DNA from: Mactromeris polynyma
Lineage: Eukaryota; Mollusca; Bivalvia; Venerida; Mactridae
Reading direction: 5' to 3'
Assembly (NCBI GenBank): GCA_032209605.1
Contig: JASFXZ010000003.1
Location: 6,140,807-6,204,806, forward strand
DNA length: 64,000 nt
Positions 47,521 to 61,300 of this stretch are shown here, in pieces; within the stretch, counting starts at the first letter, position 1, and the number at the start of each line of letters is the position of its first letter. The notes beneath the pieces were generated by a model, which saw nothing but the letters and a program-made list of their open reading frames with translations, did not search any database and was not told the DNA's origin. The translations under genes and the position numbers were made by a program.

Positions 47521-50500
47521 CTAAAAATACCATGCAACTCGCATGTAGACCCAGTAAATGTACATACATAAGCATTCTGACAAGTTTCATTAAAATTCAG
47601 CAAAACTTGCGACTCGAGTGCTAATAAGCCACAGTTGACGAATACAGTTGACGGACAAACATCTCAACAGATCTACCTCAGCCTTGATCACTTCACTAAA
47701 AAAGCTAAAAAGATGAGTTATATATATAACAAAAACTTTGAGGAACAGCAACTGTTTATCATTTATTGGGGAAAAAATACAGATGATATCTTAATGACAG
47801 ATAAATGAACAAAGTATGATCAAATTATACAAGGACAATACAATGTTAATACCCTGTAACTGCACTAAGCAATTCACGAGCAGTCTGTACAATTACTTAT
47901 TTATTCTGTGTCCTTGCAGTAATACATGTACAGTCAGTACAAAAACAAACACAGATGAAATATAAATATAACTTATTCTTCTTCATTATCAGGAGAAAAA
48001 AATTGGCGATTACTTAACCAAAATATAATTCACCTTTGAAAGAACACCACAAGAAATTTTCATCAATATAAATTCAAATTATTAAATAACAACGATTCAA
48101 ACATAATGACCATTTTCTCTCCAAAAACATTTTTAAAATGTGTTTCTGTCAGTACTGATGCCGTATGTTTTGTTAAGTTCTGTTGACCAAAACTAGCTAC
48201 AACTGTACGTAAACATTTTATGGTTGTCCAACTTTTCCCTCTGAAAATATCGTCACTGCAAAAAAAATGAATATATTAATGATATGTTATACTTTCTTAC
48301 GCTTTTGTTGTAAAGGCAGATTATCAAATAATGGAATGTATTTGAGAAGTTTAACTGTAACAAATTTGTCACACATATGAAATATACAGTATCATCAAAT
48401 GGATATGTGTTTGCTTTATGACATAGGAAAGGAATTGTACACACAAAAATACTAGAAATAAATGACCACAAGAAGTTATTTATTGTTAGCATTCTTACAA
48501 GAATAATTCAACAATAAAGTTGGATTATTTGAGATTCAACATTAATAGAAACAATAAACATTATATGAGCGTGGCTATGAAAATCTGTATTAGAGACGTT
48601 AGTTCTAATGTAGAGTATTTCACAATCAAAGTTTTGACGTCAGAAACTAAGCGCTTTGTACGAAGATGTTTCAGAGGCTTAAATGTGATGTATAGAAACA
48701 AATGAACGAGGAAATGTTTATAAGTATTGCATAATTTGTTTTTTTCCATTTGAAAGCAGATGATTTTTAAGAATTATGTACATTCTGATGTGATGTCGTC
48801 ATTTTGTATCTTACTTTTGCATCTAGTTCTTAATATTGGAATTGCTATAAAATCAAAAGTCAATATACGATTTTCATAATTTTGGTATGAAATGAAAATT
48901 GAAAGATATATCTGTTACAATATGTTAAAACCTGAAAATAGAATGTTTGGTCACTAATACAGGTTTTGTCGTGGCGCTGCTCATATAATATATTTCATAA
49001 AAAATCTGAGTATTCTTTATTTGCACAAATATGTTAATATTTATAGTAAAGAAAGAACATTTCTAACCACCTGACATAAAATTGCTGCTACAACTAAAAT
49101 AACGCTTTGTGAATGACAACTTGTGATATGCCACGTAAGTTTTGACACACAAGAAAAACACAAGACAAAAACAAACAGCTGTTAGGAAACATAGATACCG
49201 AAACAATATGTATGTTTGCAATAAAGATAATGATTTGCTCTGAACCATCGTAAGACACTAAACATGCAGAAATGTTCACAAGTTATCATAGTAACAACAA
49301 TAAAAACATTGTAACAAAAGCAAAGGCCTTCATTCTACCAATAAACTACCAATATCTGTCCTGCATATATAGCATTTACACAATACATTACACAATATAA
49401 ACAATCAAACCCAATGCTTAACAAACATATTGTTACCGAGACCCAAAGGTTTTACCACTGAAACGGACTGGCATTACCAAGTTAATAAATGTCAGGTAGT
49501 GCTTAGACCAGACAGTATATACTTATTGCGGCAACTACGAGGAATGAACCAAAATAAACAGGACTCGCGTACTCACACCAGTATGGGTTTTTTTAATACA
49601 ATAATATATATACCATCTTAAACCGCCTTTCATGCCCGTTCAGTTTATATAAATGCAAGAATGTTTTTACATTACATTGAACACAATGGCTTCTTTCACT
49701 ACCATGGTAACGAACACCAGGCGCAGTCAATTGTGCTTTACGTCATTTTTGTTTAACGTGTATGTTTCTCAAAAAGTATATTGCTCATAACAATGAAAGT
49801 TCACCACATGCATGTACAGCGAACTTGATGTCATTTGCATATTTGACGTCATGTGAACGTCAGATGCAAAAATAAACTGGTTTAAAGCAGGTGGAATGAA
49901 TTTGGGAATGCTGTGAAATAACCATAGACAATATAAACAAACAAATGGACAGGTATTATGACTTGATAAATTCCACATTGTCATAGTCAACTATACAAGA
50001 CAGTAATGAGACAGAATTGTGGCACATTTAAATCACAATCATATACAGCAACATTAAATCACAACTACAACACATGATAACAAGGATGATTTTATCTGTC
50101 ATAGTCCTGATATATATTCTAAAATGTGTCATATACAAGTTCTCTAATTGTGAGCATTAATTAGTAGTCAATTGAATGTTGATATGCGTATGCTATATAC
50201 ATAACAAAACAAACATCAACAACATCATTTAACAAAATAACATTCAAAAACGATGGCAACACATGCTAATGAATAGTACTTACTTGCAAAAGGGGTTAAA
50301 GGACAAGCAACCATACATTTATAACACAATCCATTGTCATCTCATCCAAATATAAACCTAAATGTATATGGAATTAATTTAATTAATATTGAAATTTTAT
50401 TTCTAGAGTTTATGTGGTTCTTTGAATGGCGGGGGGGGGGCTTAAAACTTAGTTAACAAAGTTTTAGAAGTACCAATTAAATTAATAAATTTCTGATGTA

Positions 50501-51368
50501 TTACGTACAATTGAAAACAAAAATTACCATACTTTTTTATCATTATGATAATAACTTTAGGTAGTTGAAATTGTTTTACCTGAAGTAAAGAATGTGCATT
50601 TAATGATCAAAACAATCTCTTTGGGAATGATATGTTTGTCAGAGACATGAAAACTTTGCATACGTTGTATTCAATAATGTAATGATCTTATACAATTGCC
50701 CATAAAACAACAATGGATAGTTTACAATATCAAACACAGAAAGTAGAGGGTTGATCAAAAATATTTTGAATGCTTTTTCTGCCTGAAGTACCCTGCAAAA
50801 ATTCAATTCATCACAACACTGATCCACCCACTTGCAGAAGAGTATGTTGATCAATTTTCTGTACAACAAATATGATTTTCTAACACAGCAACAGTACACT
50901 ATAAAGAACTATAATTATGTTTTACCATGAAGCACTGTAAGCATGTTGATGTTAGATGACAGTGAGTATATTCATATTATCAACACGTTTTATTATGCAA
51001 CAATCAAAGCAAAATTGCAGGACTGCAATTAACATGGCATATTTCTTATCCAGTTAAGTATGAAAAGCCAAATCTACATAAACTAAAATAATTGAGCTCT
51101 TCAAATATCTGAGTTTATGTATAGTTGGCGTTCCATAGTTAAGGCAATTCTAAAACATGTTTTGATTTCTGCCACCTCCTGTTACAAGGAAGTACAAGAA
51201 AAGGTCGCCGCTAAAGAATTGAATGATATTTTGTTATTTACATTCTTTTGTACAAAAAACATGTAACTAAAGCATTACACTCCATTTTAGTAGTATCAAA
51301 CACGTAAACAAAAAATATTAATCTGTTTACAACTTCTCTGTATATAGCAAGGTCTTTGTTCACAAAAA
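47521..51368. other. Intergenic, no gene recognised
   Basis: AT-rich DNA with only short chance ORFs on both strands and a G-run at about 50431. No splice-flanked open frame or domain could be supported. Confidence 0.35.
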
Positions 51369-51629
51369 TAATAATATTTAAAATTACATTCTTTGAATCT
51401 TTTACATAAAATCTCATTAAGTTTCTAAATAATTATCTCAGACTATCATGACACTCAAAGTTTATCACCGGAACACATTTTCTTTTCTGATCCATACGTA
51501 CGTAAAAAATAAGCTTAGAATAAGCACTACTTTTATCTAAATATTTATTTCATACAGTTAACGCATCACTTCTATTTGTTATAATTTGTTATGTAAAAGA
51601 TTCAAAGAATGCAATTTTAAATATTATTA
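51369..51629. repeat. Inverted repeat of about 37 bp arms, 190-bp spacer
   Basis: aatatttaaaattacattct...ttgaatcttttaca (left) and tgtaaaagattcaaagaatg...ttttaaatattatt (right) are inverted copies. The right arm ends directly at the GGCCACACC terminus at 51631, so it either is a small MITE next to another element or marks an inserted end. Confidence 0.6.
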
Positions 51630-51630
51630 G

Positions 51631-53010
51631 GCCACACCAAATTATTTTTTTGTTCTTCGGATTTTTCCCCCAAAAAAATGGGGCTAGCAAGCGAAAAAAA
51701 ATTTTTACTGCAGTTTCTTCTCCGTTAGTACATGCAAGGAGAAATTATCAGCGATGACTAGGTCATATAATATTATAATTATGAACTGCCCACTTTCTCA
51801 TTCACAGGACATAACGACAGGCAAAGACACATTTTTTACCTGTCGCAACAATGTTTTACCTGTTGCAACAATGTTTTACCTGTCACATCAATTTCTTACC
51901 TGTCGCAATGTTTTGAACAGGATTAACAACTTAATATCCTTATTTTAAATGTTGTTTTATTACATGTATAATTAAGCAAGATTTCTCAGTTTTCTTGTTC
52001 AAGTAAAGGTCATGACTATCTCATCATCATTAAATACTAGCCATGGCCTACCTTCTTCCACGAACTAATCAACTTCCGATCAACTGGAAGTCTCGTCTTT
52101 TGCTCACTAGATGAATTGGGCAATCTGGGCTAGCGCTGGCTTTTTTCTTGAGCCAATTTTGGAACCAGTCGGTTTCAGTCATTCGGTGGCTACATTACAG
52201 CACGCAATCAACAAATATTTAGTGCAGTTTGTCCCCTCAATCCCCAATATTCTATAGCATAGGACTTTGTTATTTCAATGTAATCCTTCTTAGTGTTTCT
52301 TTGAAATTGCTTTTAATAGTCTACAAATCATTCCTAATTGAGCTTGTGGGATGATTCAATGTAGCACAGTTATCTTATTTCTTGTCTATTTTATTCTTGT
52401 TATTCAAGTTTAAACAAACATCTCACTATCAATTATTAATTATTCAAATTGAAAGATGAAGACAATGTATACTCCCAAACACAAGTCAATCAAGTGCAAA
52501 AAGCAATACATGTTTCAAACAGTCGGCTGTACATAAAAACTATGTCACAAATGAAACATAAACTAAACATACAGTGAGGTAAATTGTATGTTAATAGTCA
52601 TAGCACAGACTATGAGACATAAACCATCAGTAGATACTTGCGAAAATAATAGTATTCTGAATTTACTATAATAATTTTCATTCCTCGTAAAATACGGAGC
52701 GGGCGGCATTACGGACCGTACGGTACGGATTTTATCGTATACTAGACCCGAAAACGAAAGTGATTGCATGGTTATCACATACATTGATCTCAGTCGCTTT
52801 TAACCGCATTTATCATCGAAATTGAGTGGAATAAAACATTCGCAAACGGTAAATTCGACTTTTTGATTTTTCTTGAGCAATTTCCGAAAATAAACGGTGC
52901 TAACTGAACATTTTCACCTGACAATGTGTCCGACAAAAACAGATATTTCATCGGTCTGCACGCGGTAGACGTCGCTGGGAACATGTTCTGCCATTTGCGG
53001 ATGATAATAA
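51631..53010. mobile_element. GGCCACACC-ended element, copy 2 (right end lost)
   Basis: GGCCACACCAAATTATTTTT at 51631 is nearly the same as 36685 over about 75 bp. At 52977-53010 gctgggaacatgttctgcca, followed by tttgcggatgataataaaca, matches 37970-38010. The right terminus is replaced by a local tandem duplication. Confidence 0.5.
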
Positions 53011-53019
53011 ACAAAAAAA

Positions 53020-53228
53020 TAAACTTTCCGTAGACTGGTTTCAAATATTTCATGAGTCAAAATTAGACTGGTTTCAAATATTTATGAGTCAAAATAGACC
53101 TTGACCATTTGAAATCGTGCACCACATGAGGGAATCTAAAAATAAACTTTCCGTAGACTGGTTTCAAATATTTTATCAGTCAAAAACGACCTTGACCATT
53201 TGAAATCGTGCACCTCATGAGGGAATAA
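53020..53228 (+). repeat. Partial tandem repeat around gtagactggtttcaaatatt
   Basis: aaactttccgtagactggtt occurs at about 53021 and 53145, each followed by ttcaaatat and later gaccttgaccatttgaaatc. The spacing of about 124 bp includes a further short internal copy at about 53066. Confidence 0.75.
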
Positions 53229-53427
53229 ATTAAAAGATTTTAAAATGAAATAAAATAAAACAATAAAAAAACATTACAAATACTTTTTCTGTAAATCTTT
53301 ATTGTCAGTGGGTAAAAGTAACTTGAATCGAAAAATCTTGGAAAAAAGATAAGTCACGTGTCCCTCCAAGTACAAAAAAAGTCACGTGCCCCTCCATGTA
53401 CAAAAAAATATCCCATTCCATACAGTA

Positions 53428-53447
53428 CGCCGCACTTCAGTGCGGCG
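53428..53447. repeat. GC-rich perfect hairpin CGCCGCAC-ttca-GTGCGGCG
   Basis: An 8-bp perfect stem with a 4-base loop in AT-rich DNA. It could be a terminator-like or transposon-internal hairpin; no neighbouring gene uses it obviously. Confidence 0.6.
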
Positions 53448-53926
53448 ACAATAACAATTCAACCTATGTACAAAAGAAAACCAGATGGCAAAAATACTGG
53501 AACATTTTACAAAAAAGAAACAACACTTCACAGTTCAAGTGATTTGATCAATGAAACACAATAGCATTCCCAAGTCTTGGTCAATTATCAATATCACAAT
53601 AAATAAGCATCATTACATTATACTTTATAAGACAAATGTCATATATAGTATTTTCTCAAGAATGACAATTTGATCAAGAACATATTTATACAAAATAGGT
53701 AACGAAACTAATTATAATACAGTCGGATCACATTCATTCAAATTTATCGGATTCGAAATTTTATTTCGAATGATACATGGTTTCAAAATGTCCATTTCAA
53801 TTCGACATGCCTAAACAGATACATCCAGATTTGTTATTTTTTAAGGACAATACCATAAAGTTGTCAAATAAACAACGTTCGACTGCATAAAAATCATTCA
53901 TAATAATTTACATGCTTCCCAAATTT

Positions 53927-53995
53927 TTTTGACCGCTAATAGGGTCTTTTCGGGATTTTTAAGAGGGAGATTTCTCGCGTCACAACCTTTCCACT
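53927..53995 (+). repeat. Direct repeat, copy 1 (about 69 bp)
   Basis: tttttttgaccgctaatagg, then tttttaagagggagatttct and cgcgtcacaacctttcca. Copy 2 is at 54559-54628 in the same orientation. Confidence 0.75.
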
Positions 53996-54558
53996 CATTT
54001 CTCTTATTCATTGGATTAGAATCATTGTTACACTATGCCCATTATACTTGATTTTCAACACACGTAATTCAGAAATTTCTTCAGATCAGAGTTTTTAAAT
54101 GCTAATCGGGGTAAGCAGGTTTTGTGTTATGAATCTGGAGACTCCCAACCTTATCAGGAGAGTTGGGAAGCATACATATTTACACTACATGTATATATCT
54201 GCTATGTATTTGGAATCATTATTTGTCTGCATACTGTTTTCTACTCATCTGTACAGAGTTCACCCAAGTCATTACCAGTCCAAACTTACAATATCCTCTT
54301 CATTTTAATGCAAAATTTCCAACTTTTTACCACACCCATTGAATTTTTATCACATTTGAAATTGTCAGAAACATTTTAGGGAATGCAGCAGTATTAAAAT
54401 AATATATTATTCAGTTTAATGACATGTAGAAAATATAACACTAAATTCTAGTCATCAGTTTGCAAATATTGATTCAATACTACAAAAATATACATAAATT
54501 ATTATCATTCGAATTGATGATTCACAGATTTCACAAATTTATATAAAACTATGACAAC

Positions 54559-54628
54559 TTTTTTGACCGCCGATAGGGTCATTTTGCGATTTTTAAGAGG
54601 GAGATTTCTCGCGTCACAACCTTTCCAA
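54559..54628 (+). repeat. Direct repeat, copy 2 (about 70 bp)
   Basis: Near-identical to 53927-53995, about 630 bp apart, same strand. The interval has no coding sequence. It could be the paired ends of a deleted element or two copies of a short repeat. Confidence 0.75.
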
Positions 54629-55175
54629 ATGACAACTGTTTTTTCTGTTTTTCATCCCCAAAATGAAGTACTCCTTCACGCTTTACTAAGCTATCACATT
54701 TCAAAAATGCTCCTTCAACTAGTACATCATTTTATTCTTGATAAGGATTACAGTGTATATGGTGTATATAAAATGTAAATAATCTTGTACCCTGTCCAGT
54801 CATTTACCCACTGCTAAAACTACTGTAACCTGCACATGACTTTGTGAATACCAAAATTAAACAGTGAATTCAGTAATCTCTACACCAGTAAGACTAACAT
54901 ACCCTTTACAAAACAAAACTATTCGAGAATTAAAAAATATTTAAAACAATTTTCAAACAAAGTCATTTTTAAAATAATCAATCTAAACATAATATTTCAA
55001 TCTCAGCGTACATGATGTGACATTGTAATATCAGTAACCAAAAATAAATATTTACATAATTTATGTCAATTAATATATAATATATGAAATGTTGTTTTAA
55101 GATCTTCGTTTCCATGGATATGCAGAGAACTACATTAGTATCCAATCAATGAAGCAGTCTGAGTAATCTTTCCAT

Positions 55176-55328
55176 CTACGCTTCTATATTCAGTGTAGCT
55201 GGAGTGTTTGAACATTCCGTCTGCTGCGGTTCTAGTGTAAGATAATCGTGCTGATTGTCACGTTCTTCCTGTAGTTTTCCGTAGCCAAACTGATTATTTT
55301 CCTCTGAATCTCCAGGTAGTCCGGTCAC
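55176..55328 (-). CDS. Receptor exon i: C-terminal tail with YxxL motif
   Basis: 51 codons including TAG. Acidic, Gln-rich; contains H-D-Y-L-T-L (YxxL/YxxPhi type) and F-G-Y-G. Ends L-N-I-E-A. Acceptor tttgtgcag. Confidence 0.75.
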   Translation of the reverse strand: MTGLPGDSEENNQFGYGKLQEERDNQHDYLTLEPQQTECSNTPATLNIEA

Positions 55329-58300
55329 CTGCACAAATGAGTTGTTTTTAAAAAAAGAACAGGTCAAGACCTAACAAACACAAATGTTTTATGAGGAAAT
55401 AAAGTCGGACCTCGTTCGAGCGAATTCATCGAGTCGATAGTTTTAGTTAGAATTGCAAATGTTACTTAACGTTAGCCGCAAACACCTTTACTGAACACAG
55501 CACAGTCCTGTGACTTTGGAGCATTATTCACAAAGACAGAAATTGGATACATGTATTCACAAAACTGGTCCTACTAATTATTCCGTCAACACACTAAAAT
55601 ATTTGATTTATGACAAAACCAATTAACAGATGGTTCACAAAACTACATCCTATAGTACTGCGGATTTCCATGAATCTGCGGAAAATTCTCATGCCTGATA
55701 AATATTACAAAATAATGTTATTTTCTTGATAAAAATGCTTAAGCCACATACCCTTTGACCATTGGAATACTGGGGATTCTCAAATGACACGGTATCGTTT
55801 CGTTGTGCTGGAGGGGGGACTCTTAGGCGCCTAAAATATAACATGATCAAACATGGTCACCATAAATCCAAGAAGTTCAGTCTCAAAATATAAAATTAAA
55901 GTATCTTGTCACTATGCTCCAATCCTTTATAGTAAATGTACAGTAAATCCTCAATATTAAGCCACCCTTGGAACCCTTGAAAACTGGTCTTCTTATTGAG
56001 GTGGTCTTAATATTGAATAATCGAAGTTAACCGCCAGTCGGCCATCTTGTACGAGATCAAAAAAAATATGTCATGCACTACAACTCATCATGTAGATATT
56101 TGCATCAAGTTTCATAACAATCCTGTCAATAGCCATAGAAATATTTCGCTCCACAAGTATTTGTTAACAGAACAACCTACTAACCAACCAACAGAGTGAC
56201 TCCAGTATACTCTGTCAAAACGTTTTGCAAGGGTATTATGAAACAAAGCAAAGACAGTTCAACTAACCTGAAGAGTAATACAGCAACAATTAATACAGCC
56301 ACCAAAAATAAAGCACCCAATATCAGACCAACAACAACACCAACAACCTCCGATGACTTGCCAGTTTGTCCCTGCATGTCAGTGGTTATATCAGATGTAT
56401 CGGAGACTCCTGCATTAGAAAACAGACAAACTTGAAAGCATAAGACATTAAAATCGTGTACTGTATTATACATACCAATGCACAGAAAGTAACAGTTAAT
56501 ATAAAGTTATAAATGGTTACTCAGCACAATATTGTATTTCAAACATCACAGGCTTTCCAGCAGCTTCTGACAAAAAAGGGCTAATTTAAGGTTTATTCTG
56601 ATTGTTTGTTTCATCGGGTTTAACGCCGTTTCTCAACGATATTTCAGTTATATACGGCGGCCGGTGCACCTAACCAGTTTTTCCTGGACTGAATTCTTAC
56701 CATTACTATCTTAGTTCTTCCACAAGGAGCCGGCAACTTCTCCATATGTCGAGGAAAATCGACATTTTTGTCAAATTTTCAAGGAAGGGTAAGACCTGCC
56801 GCGACCGGGAATGGAACCCGGATCGCCGGGTTACAAGTCCAGCGCACTAACCACTGGACCACGGCCGCGGCTAGGTTTATTCTGAACTAATTTTAGAGCT
56901 AAAATTAAGAATTTTAGGACTCCATTCTAAGATATTAGGGTTGTTTAAGGAATACCTCTGAAAAGTTGAGACAATATCAACTTTCATAAATAAGAAGTCA
57001 TAGCATGTTTACTAGTGCTCCATAGTCTTCATAAACAATATAAACAAGTAAAATAAGTATATATTTTAATTGACATTCACCTTGAAAAGAAACATGAAAA
57101 TTATGAATTTTAATGAAAAATAAGGTTTTTTTTAGGATTTTTTACACTTTTTTAGGCAGTTTAGCATAACATCAAAAAATTAGGATTTATTAGGAATTTT
57201 AGCGATTTACAGATTTCTTGATGAAAGCAGACACCAGAAAATTTCTAATCAAGTGTTTGGTTACATTGTTTATACATGTATATATACACCAATTAAATAT
57301 TCCCTCTGTTTCCTTTGCTTGATTATGAATTTATAAGTTTATAAGATCCAAAAATATAAATAATATCATCCCTTAATCATAGCATCTATGTCTTACAAGA
57401 AGTAATGGACTGCCTCCCAGCAGGTAAAAGTTAGAACTTACCTGTAGTGATATGAACTTACCAGTATAGATATGAACTTACATGTAGTGATATGAACTTC
57501 CCTGTAGTGATATGAACTTACATGTAGTGATATGAACTTATCTGTAGTGATATGAACTTCCCTGTAGTGATATGAACTTCCCTGTAGTGATATGAACTTA
57601 CCAGTATATATATGAACTTCCCTGTAGTTATATGAACTTACATGTAGTGACATGAGCTTCCCTGTAGTGATATGAAAGTTCCCTGTAGTAATATGAACTT
57701 ACCAGTATAGATATGAACTTACCAGTTGTGATATGAACTTACAAGTATAGATATGAACTTACCAGTTGTGATATGAACTTACCAGTTGTGATATGAACTT
57801 AACAGTAGTGATATGATCTTACCAGTATAGATATGAACTTACCAGTATATATATCAACTAACCAGTTGTGATATGAACTTACCAGTAGATATGAACTTAC
57901 CAATTGTGATATGAACTTACCAGTTGTGATAATTATGAACTTACTAGTTGTGATATGAACTTACCAGTATAGATATGAACTTACCATTAATGATATGTAC
58001 TTGCCAGTAGTGATTTTAACTTACCAGTAGTGATATGAACTTACCAGTATAGATATGAACTTACCAGTATAGATATGAACTTACCAGTTGTGATATGAAT
58101 ACCATTAGATGTTTGCCCCACTCCATCAACACTAACAGCTGCTACTCGGATGACATAGTTTGTTTTTGGTAATAATTTGATAAGCCGAGTTTCTGTTGAA
58201 ATTGTATTCACCTGAGGAATAAAATATAATAGAAATGCAAGTCGAAATGTCACATCTCCACGGGTTCTTCATATGGTTCAAGATAAAAACAGTAAGATAA

Positions 58301-61300
58301 GTTTCAGTTATTTTGAAGTTTCTCTGTTACAGTTAAAATGTTGCCTAGTTATAATCATAGTATTTTATAATTCCTTTTCTGAGAGCATAATATCTATGAA
58401 TTCACCTTAAGGCAAACACTCTTATTTTTTTGTATACCAAGAAAATCAATCCAAGAACCTAAATTCTAACAGCCACACTCAATGTTTATAAGTTAAATGC
58501 AGGAATGATTCTCATTTTAAAATATACATGTACATTTTAAATTTAATTGACATCTATTTAAAACTGTCCAACTGCTCCTAAAGAAAAATGTCAAAATAAG
58601 AAAACAAGGGCTCAATTCTCTAAAATAGAATATGTCTACTGTGAAAGTACAAACCACCATTTCTTGACCTCCAACTTTCTTGAAAAACACAGCATACTTC
58701 ATAATTTTAAGCGAAGTACTAGGTGAGTTCCATTTCACATGTATACTTGTTGCATCGATGAGATCGGCATGCAGATTGCTTGGCATCTTGGGAACCAATG
58801 CTGAAAACCAACAACAATTCATAATTCAAGTCCAATATGAGTGCCTCTGTACGATTTCCAACCTCTTCTATAAGTGATGTCAATTCCAGAAAATGTCACA
58901 TTTGACGTCACCATGTACTGACAGAAAGCAATATTTGCCCCATATGACAATATGAAAACGAAATGACCATATGGAATAAATATTGATAGTGACATCACAT
59001 GAGTTTTCTTGAAATAACTCGAGACTTCACTTACAGAAGTGGTTGTTAATCCCATAGCAGCGTTCAATTGCTTTTGACAATATTTTTTTATCTATACTGC
59101 CCGTTTGACATTTGACCTTGACACACAAATGCAGCTATCAGCAAAAAATCTCATTTTGTTGCCAAGTGATGAAAATATGACAATTTCTGAGATATGAAGT
59201 GGACAGTGAATTAATGACAGACATAGCGTATTAATTTTAAGACAATAAGAATGCTATGCTGGTTACCTCTATTGAAATGACTCACTAACATGTATCCAAA
59301 ATAAATAAGATAAAACTAAACTCTTACAATGAAATCATAAAACAAGTAATCATAATGCATAGTATAACAAATGCTTGAATAAACTTCATTATATTCCTTA
59401 TAAGCTGGTTTTCTAAGTAAGATTTATATCAATAATTTACAAAAAAACATTCAGACATTACATAAAATTGACAGGCAACTCCAAACAGTATAGTCATTAA
59501 TACATACATGTAATTTTCAAAGAAGCAGTATTTGATTGGTGACTGGATCCAAAGTCGTTATGAGACACAACCCAAACATTGATAGTTTCACCTTTCTTAA
59601 CAAACGATGACGGCAATTTGTATGACTTCGCATCTCGAATCTGAAAACAGAAAACAATTTTGAAGTGCATTCCAAACATTTATAATTGTTTCAGATTTTT
59701 ACTATATATACAGTGTAGTAAGTCTGTCCAAAGAAACAAAATGGCTGGCTGGCCATCAAATGGTGATGTTTGCCAGTATTTTGGGTTGTTAAACAGTGTT
59801 TGTCGAATAAATGACTTGATGCATCGATACAGACTGGACAATCAATGACACTTCTACCGATGGCGAATGGACCATTATCTTGTTTAAATGTAGGATATTA
59901 GCCCCTAGGACATTAGCCCCATAGCTCAAATTTGCATAGGCGGACAAAAGCCCCTTCATGATATTGCACATGCGGACAATAGTCCCTTCAACATAGAAAT
60001 TTAGCCCTTCATGATTTTGCACAGGTGGACAAAAGCCCTTTCATAATTTTGCACATGCGTACAAAAGCCCCTTGATAACAGGACATAAGACCCATAACAA
60101 TATTTAATTTAGACACTCTGTATAGGGTGTTTTGGTCAATTTGATATTAACAAATACCTATTAAAATAAGAATAAATAAAAAGATGAATTATATAATACT
60201 TGTTAAAGTCTTTGTTATAAGCCATATATTACAGTAAACTTACCCCATTAATGTTTACCTGTTTAGATAAAATACTAATAAATATTTGATTTAATAGAAA
60301 AGATAATAATAAATATAAACAAATAAATATTGGAGCTCGTCAACTATCTTCCAAACTTCCCTCTTTGTGGGTGAAAGGGATAATGTCCTACTTCACAAAA
60401 CCATGAAGGGGCTAATATCCTATGTTGAACGGACTTTTGTCCGCATGCACAAAACAATGAAGGGGCTCTTGTTCACATGTGCAGTATCATGAAGGGGCTT
60501 TTGTCCGCCTATGCAAATTCGAGCTTAGGGACTAATGTCCTAGGGGCTAATGTCCGTCTACCATCTTGTTTACATCAAAACTGTGTTAGTTAATGTGACT
60601 TTCAAAACATAACCCTACTTGCTGCCCCCATCAAGATTCCTAGTTTAAGACACAAAATAATACCAAACAAAGCAAGTGATCTTACCGCCCCATCAAAATC
60701 CTTGGTTTTCGACCCTGACTGATACCAAACATGATAAACGTCTACTTTGTCAGCATTATCCCCAAAATCCCACAGCACATGAACCGTATCATAGAACAAA
60801 TTTGCTCGAACATTTACAGGGGCTGCAGGAACATACTCTAAAATAAAACAAAAACTTCAATTTCTAATAACTGAAAAGCATGCAAATATAAAAGAACCAA
60901 TACGACTGCCCTCGGACAAATAACAGGGCCAATATCAAATCACTTATTTATTAACATATAACAAAATCTATGTGAGGCACCATTCGGTCAGTTACTATAA
61001 TATTATTTCATATATATAATGTTCAGATAAACTACTAGATTCTTCAAAATATGACAATAGTAATTATAGACATTCAAAAGTTTGTTTAGGAGCTGCTCTA
61101 AATTAACTAGCTTGTCCCATTTTTCTGGTCGATAAAAATCATCCACCTAGTTCCCTAAAACATTAATCTTAATATAATGTACAGTAAAACCTCACTTATA
61201 GACCACCTCAATAATAAGACCACCTCAAAATTAAGAGCACATATTCAAGTCCATTTTTCACAGTTATGACCTTTATTCAATACTGTATTAGTTTATGCAG

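Noticed and set aside
56801..56868. Possible functional tRNA-Thr gene (minus)
   Set aside because: The acceptor and T stems pair, but the anticodon stem has mispairs, and a SINE body follows directly.
57438..57653. 71-codon minus-strand ORF with Tyr/His repeats
   Set aside because: Read-through of the 20-bp donor minisatellite inside an intron.
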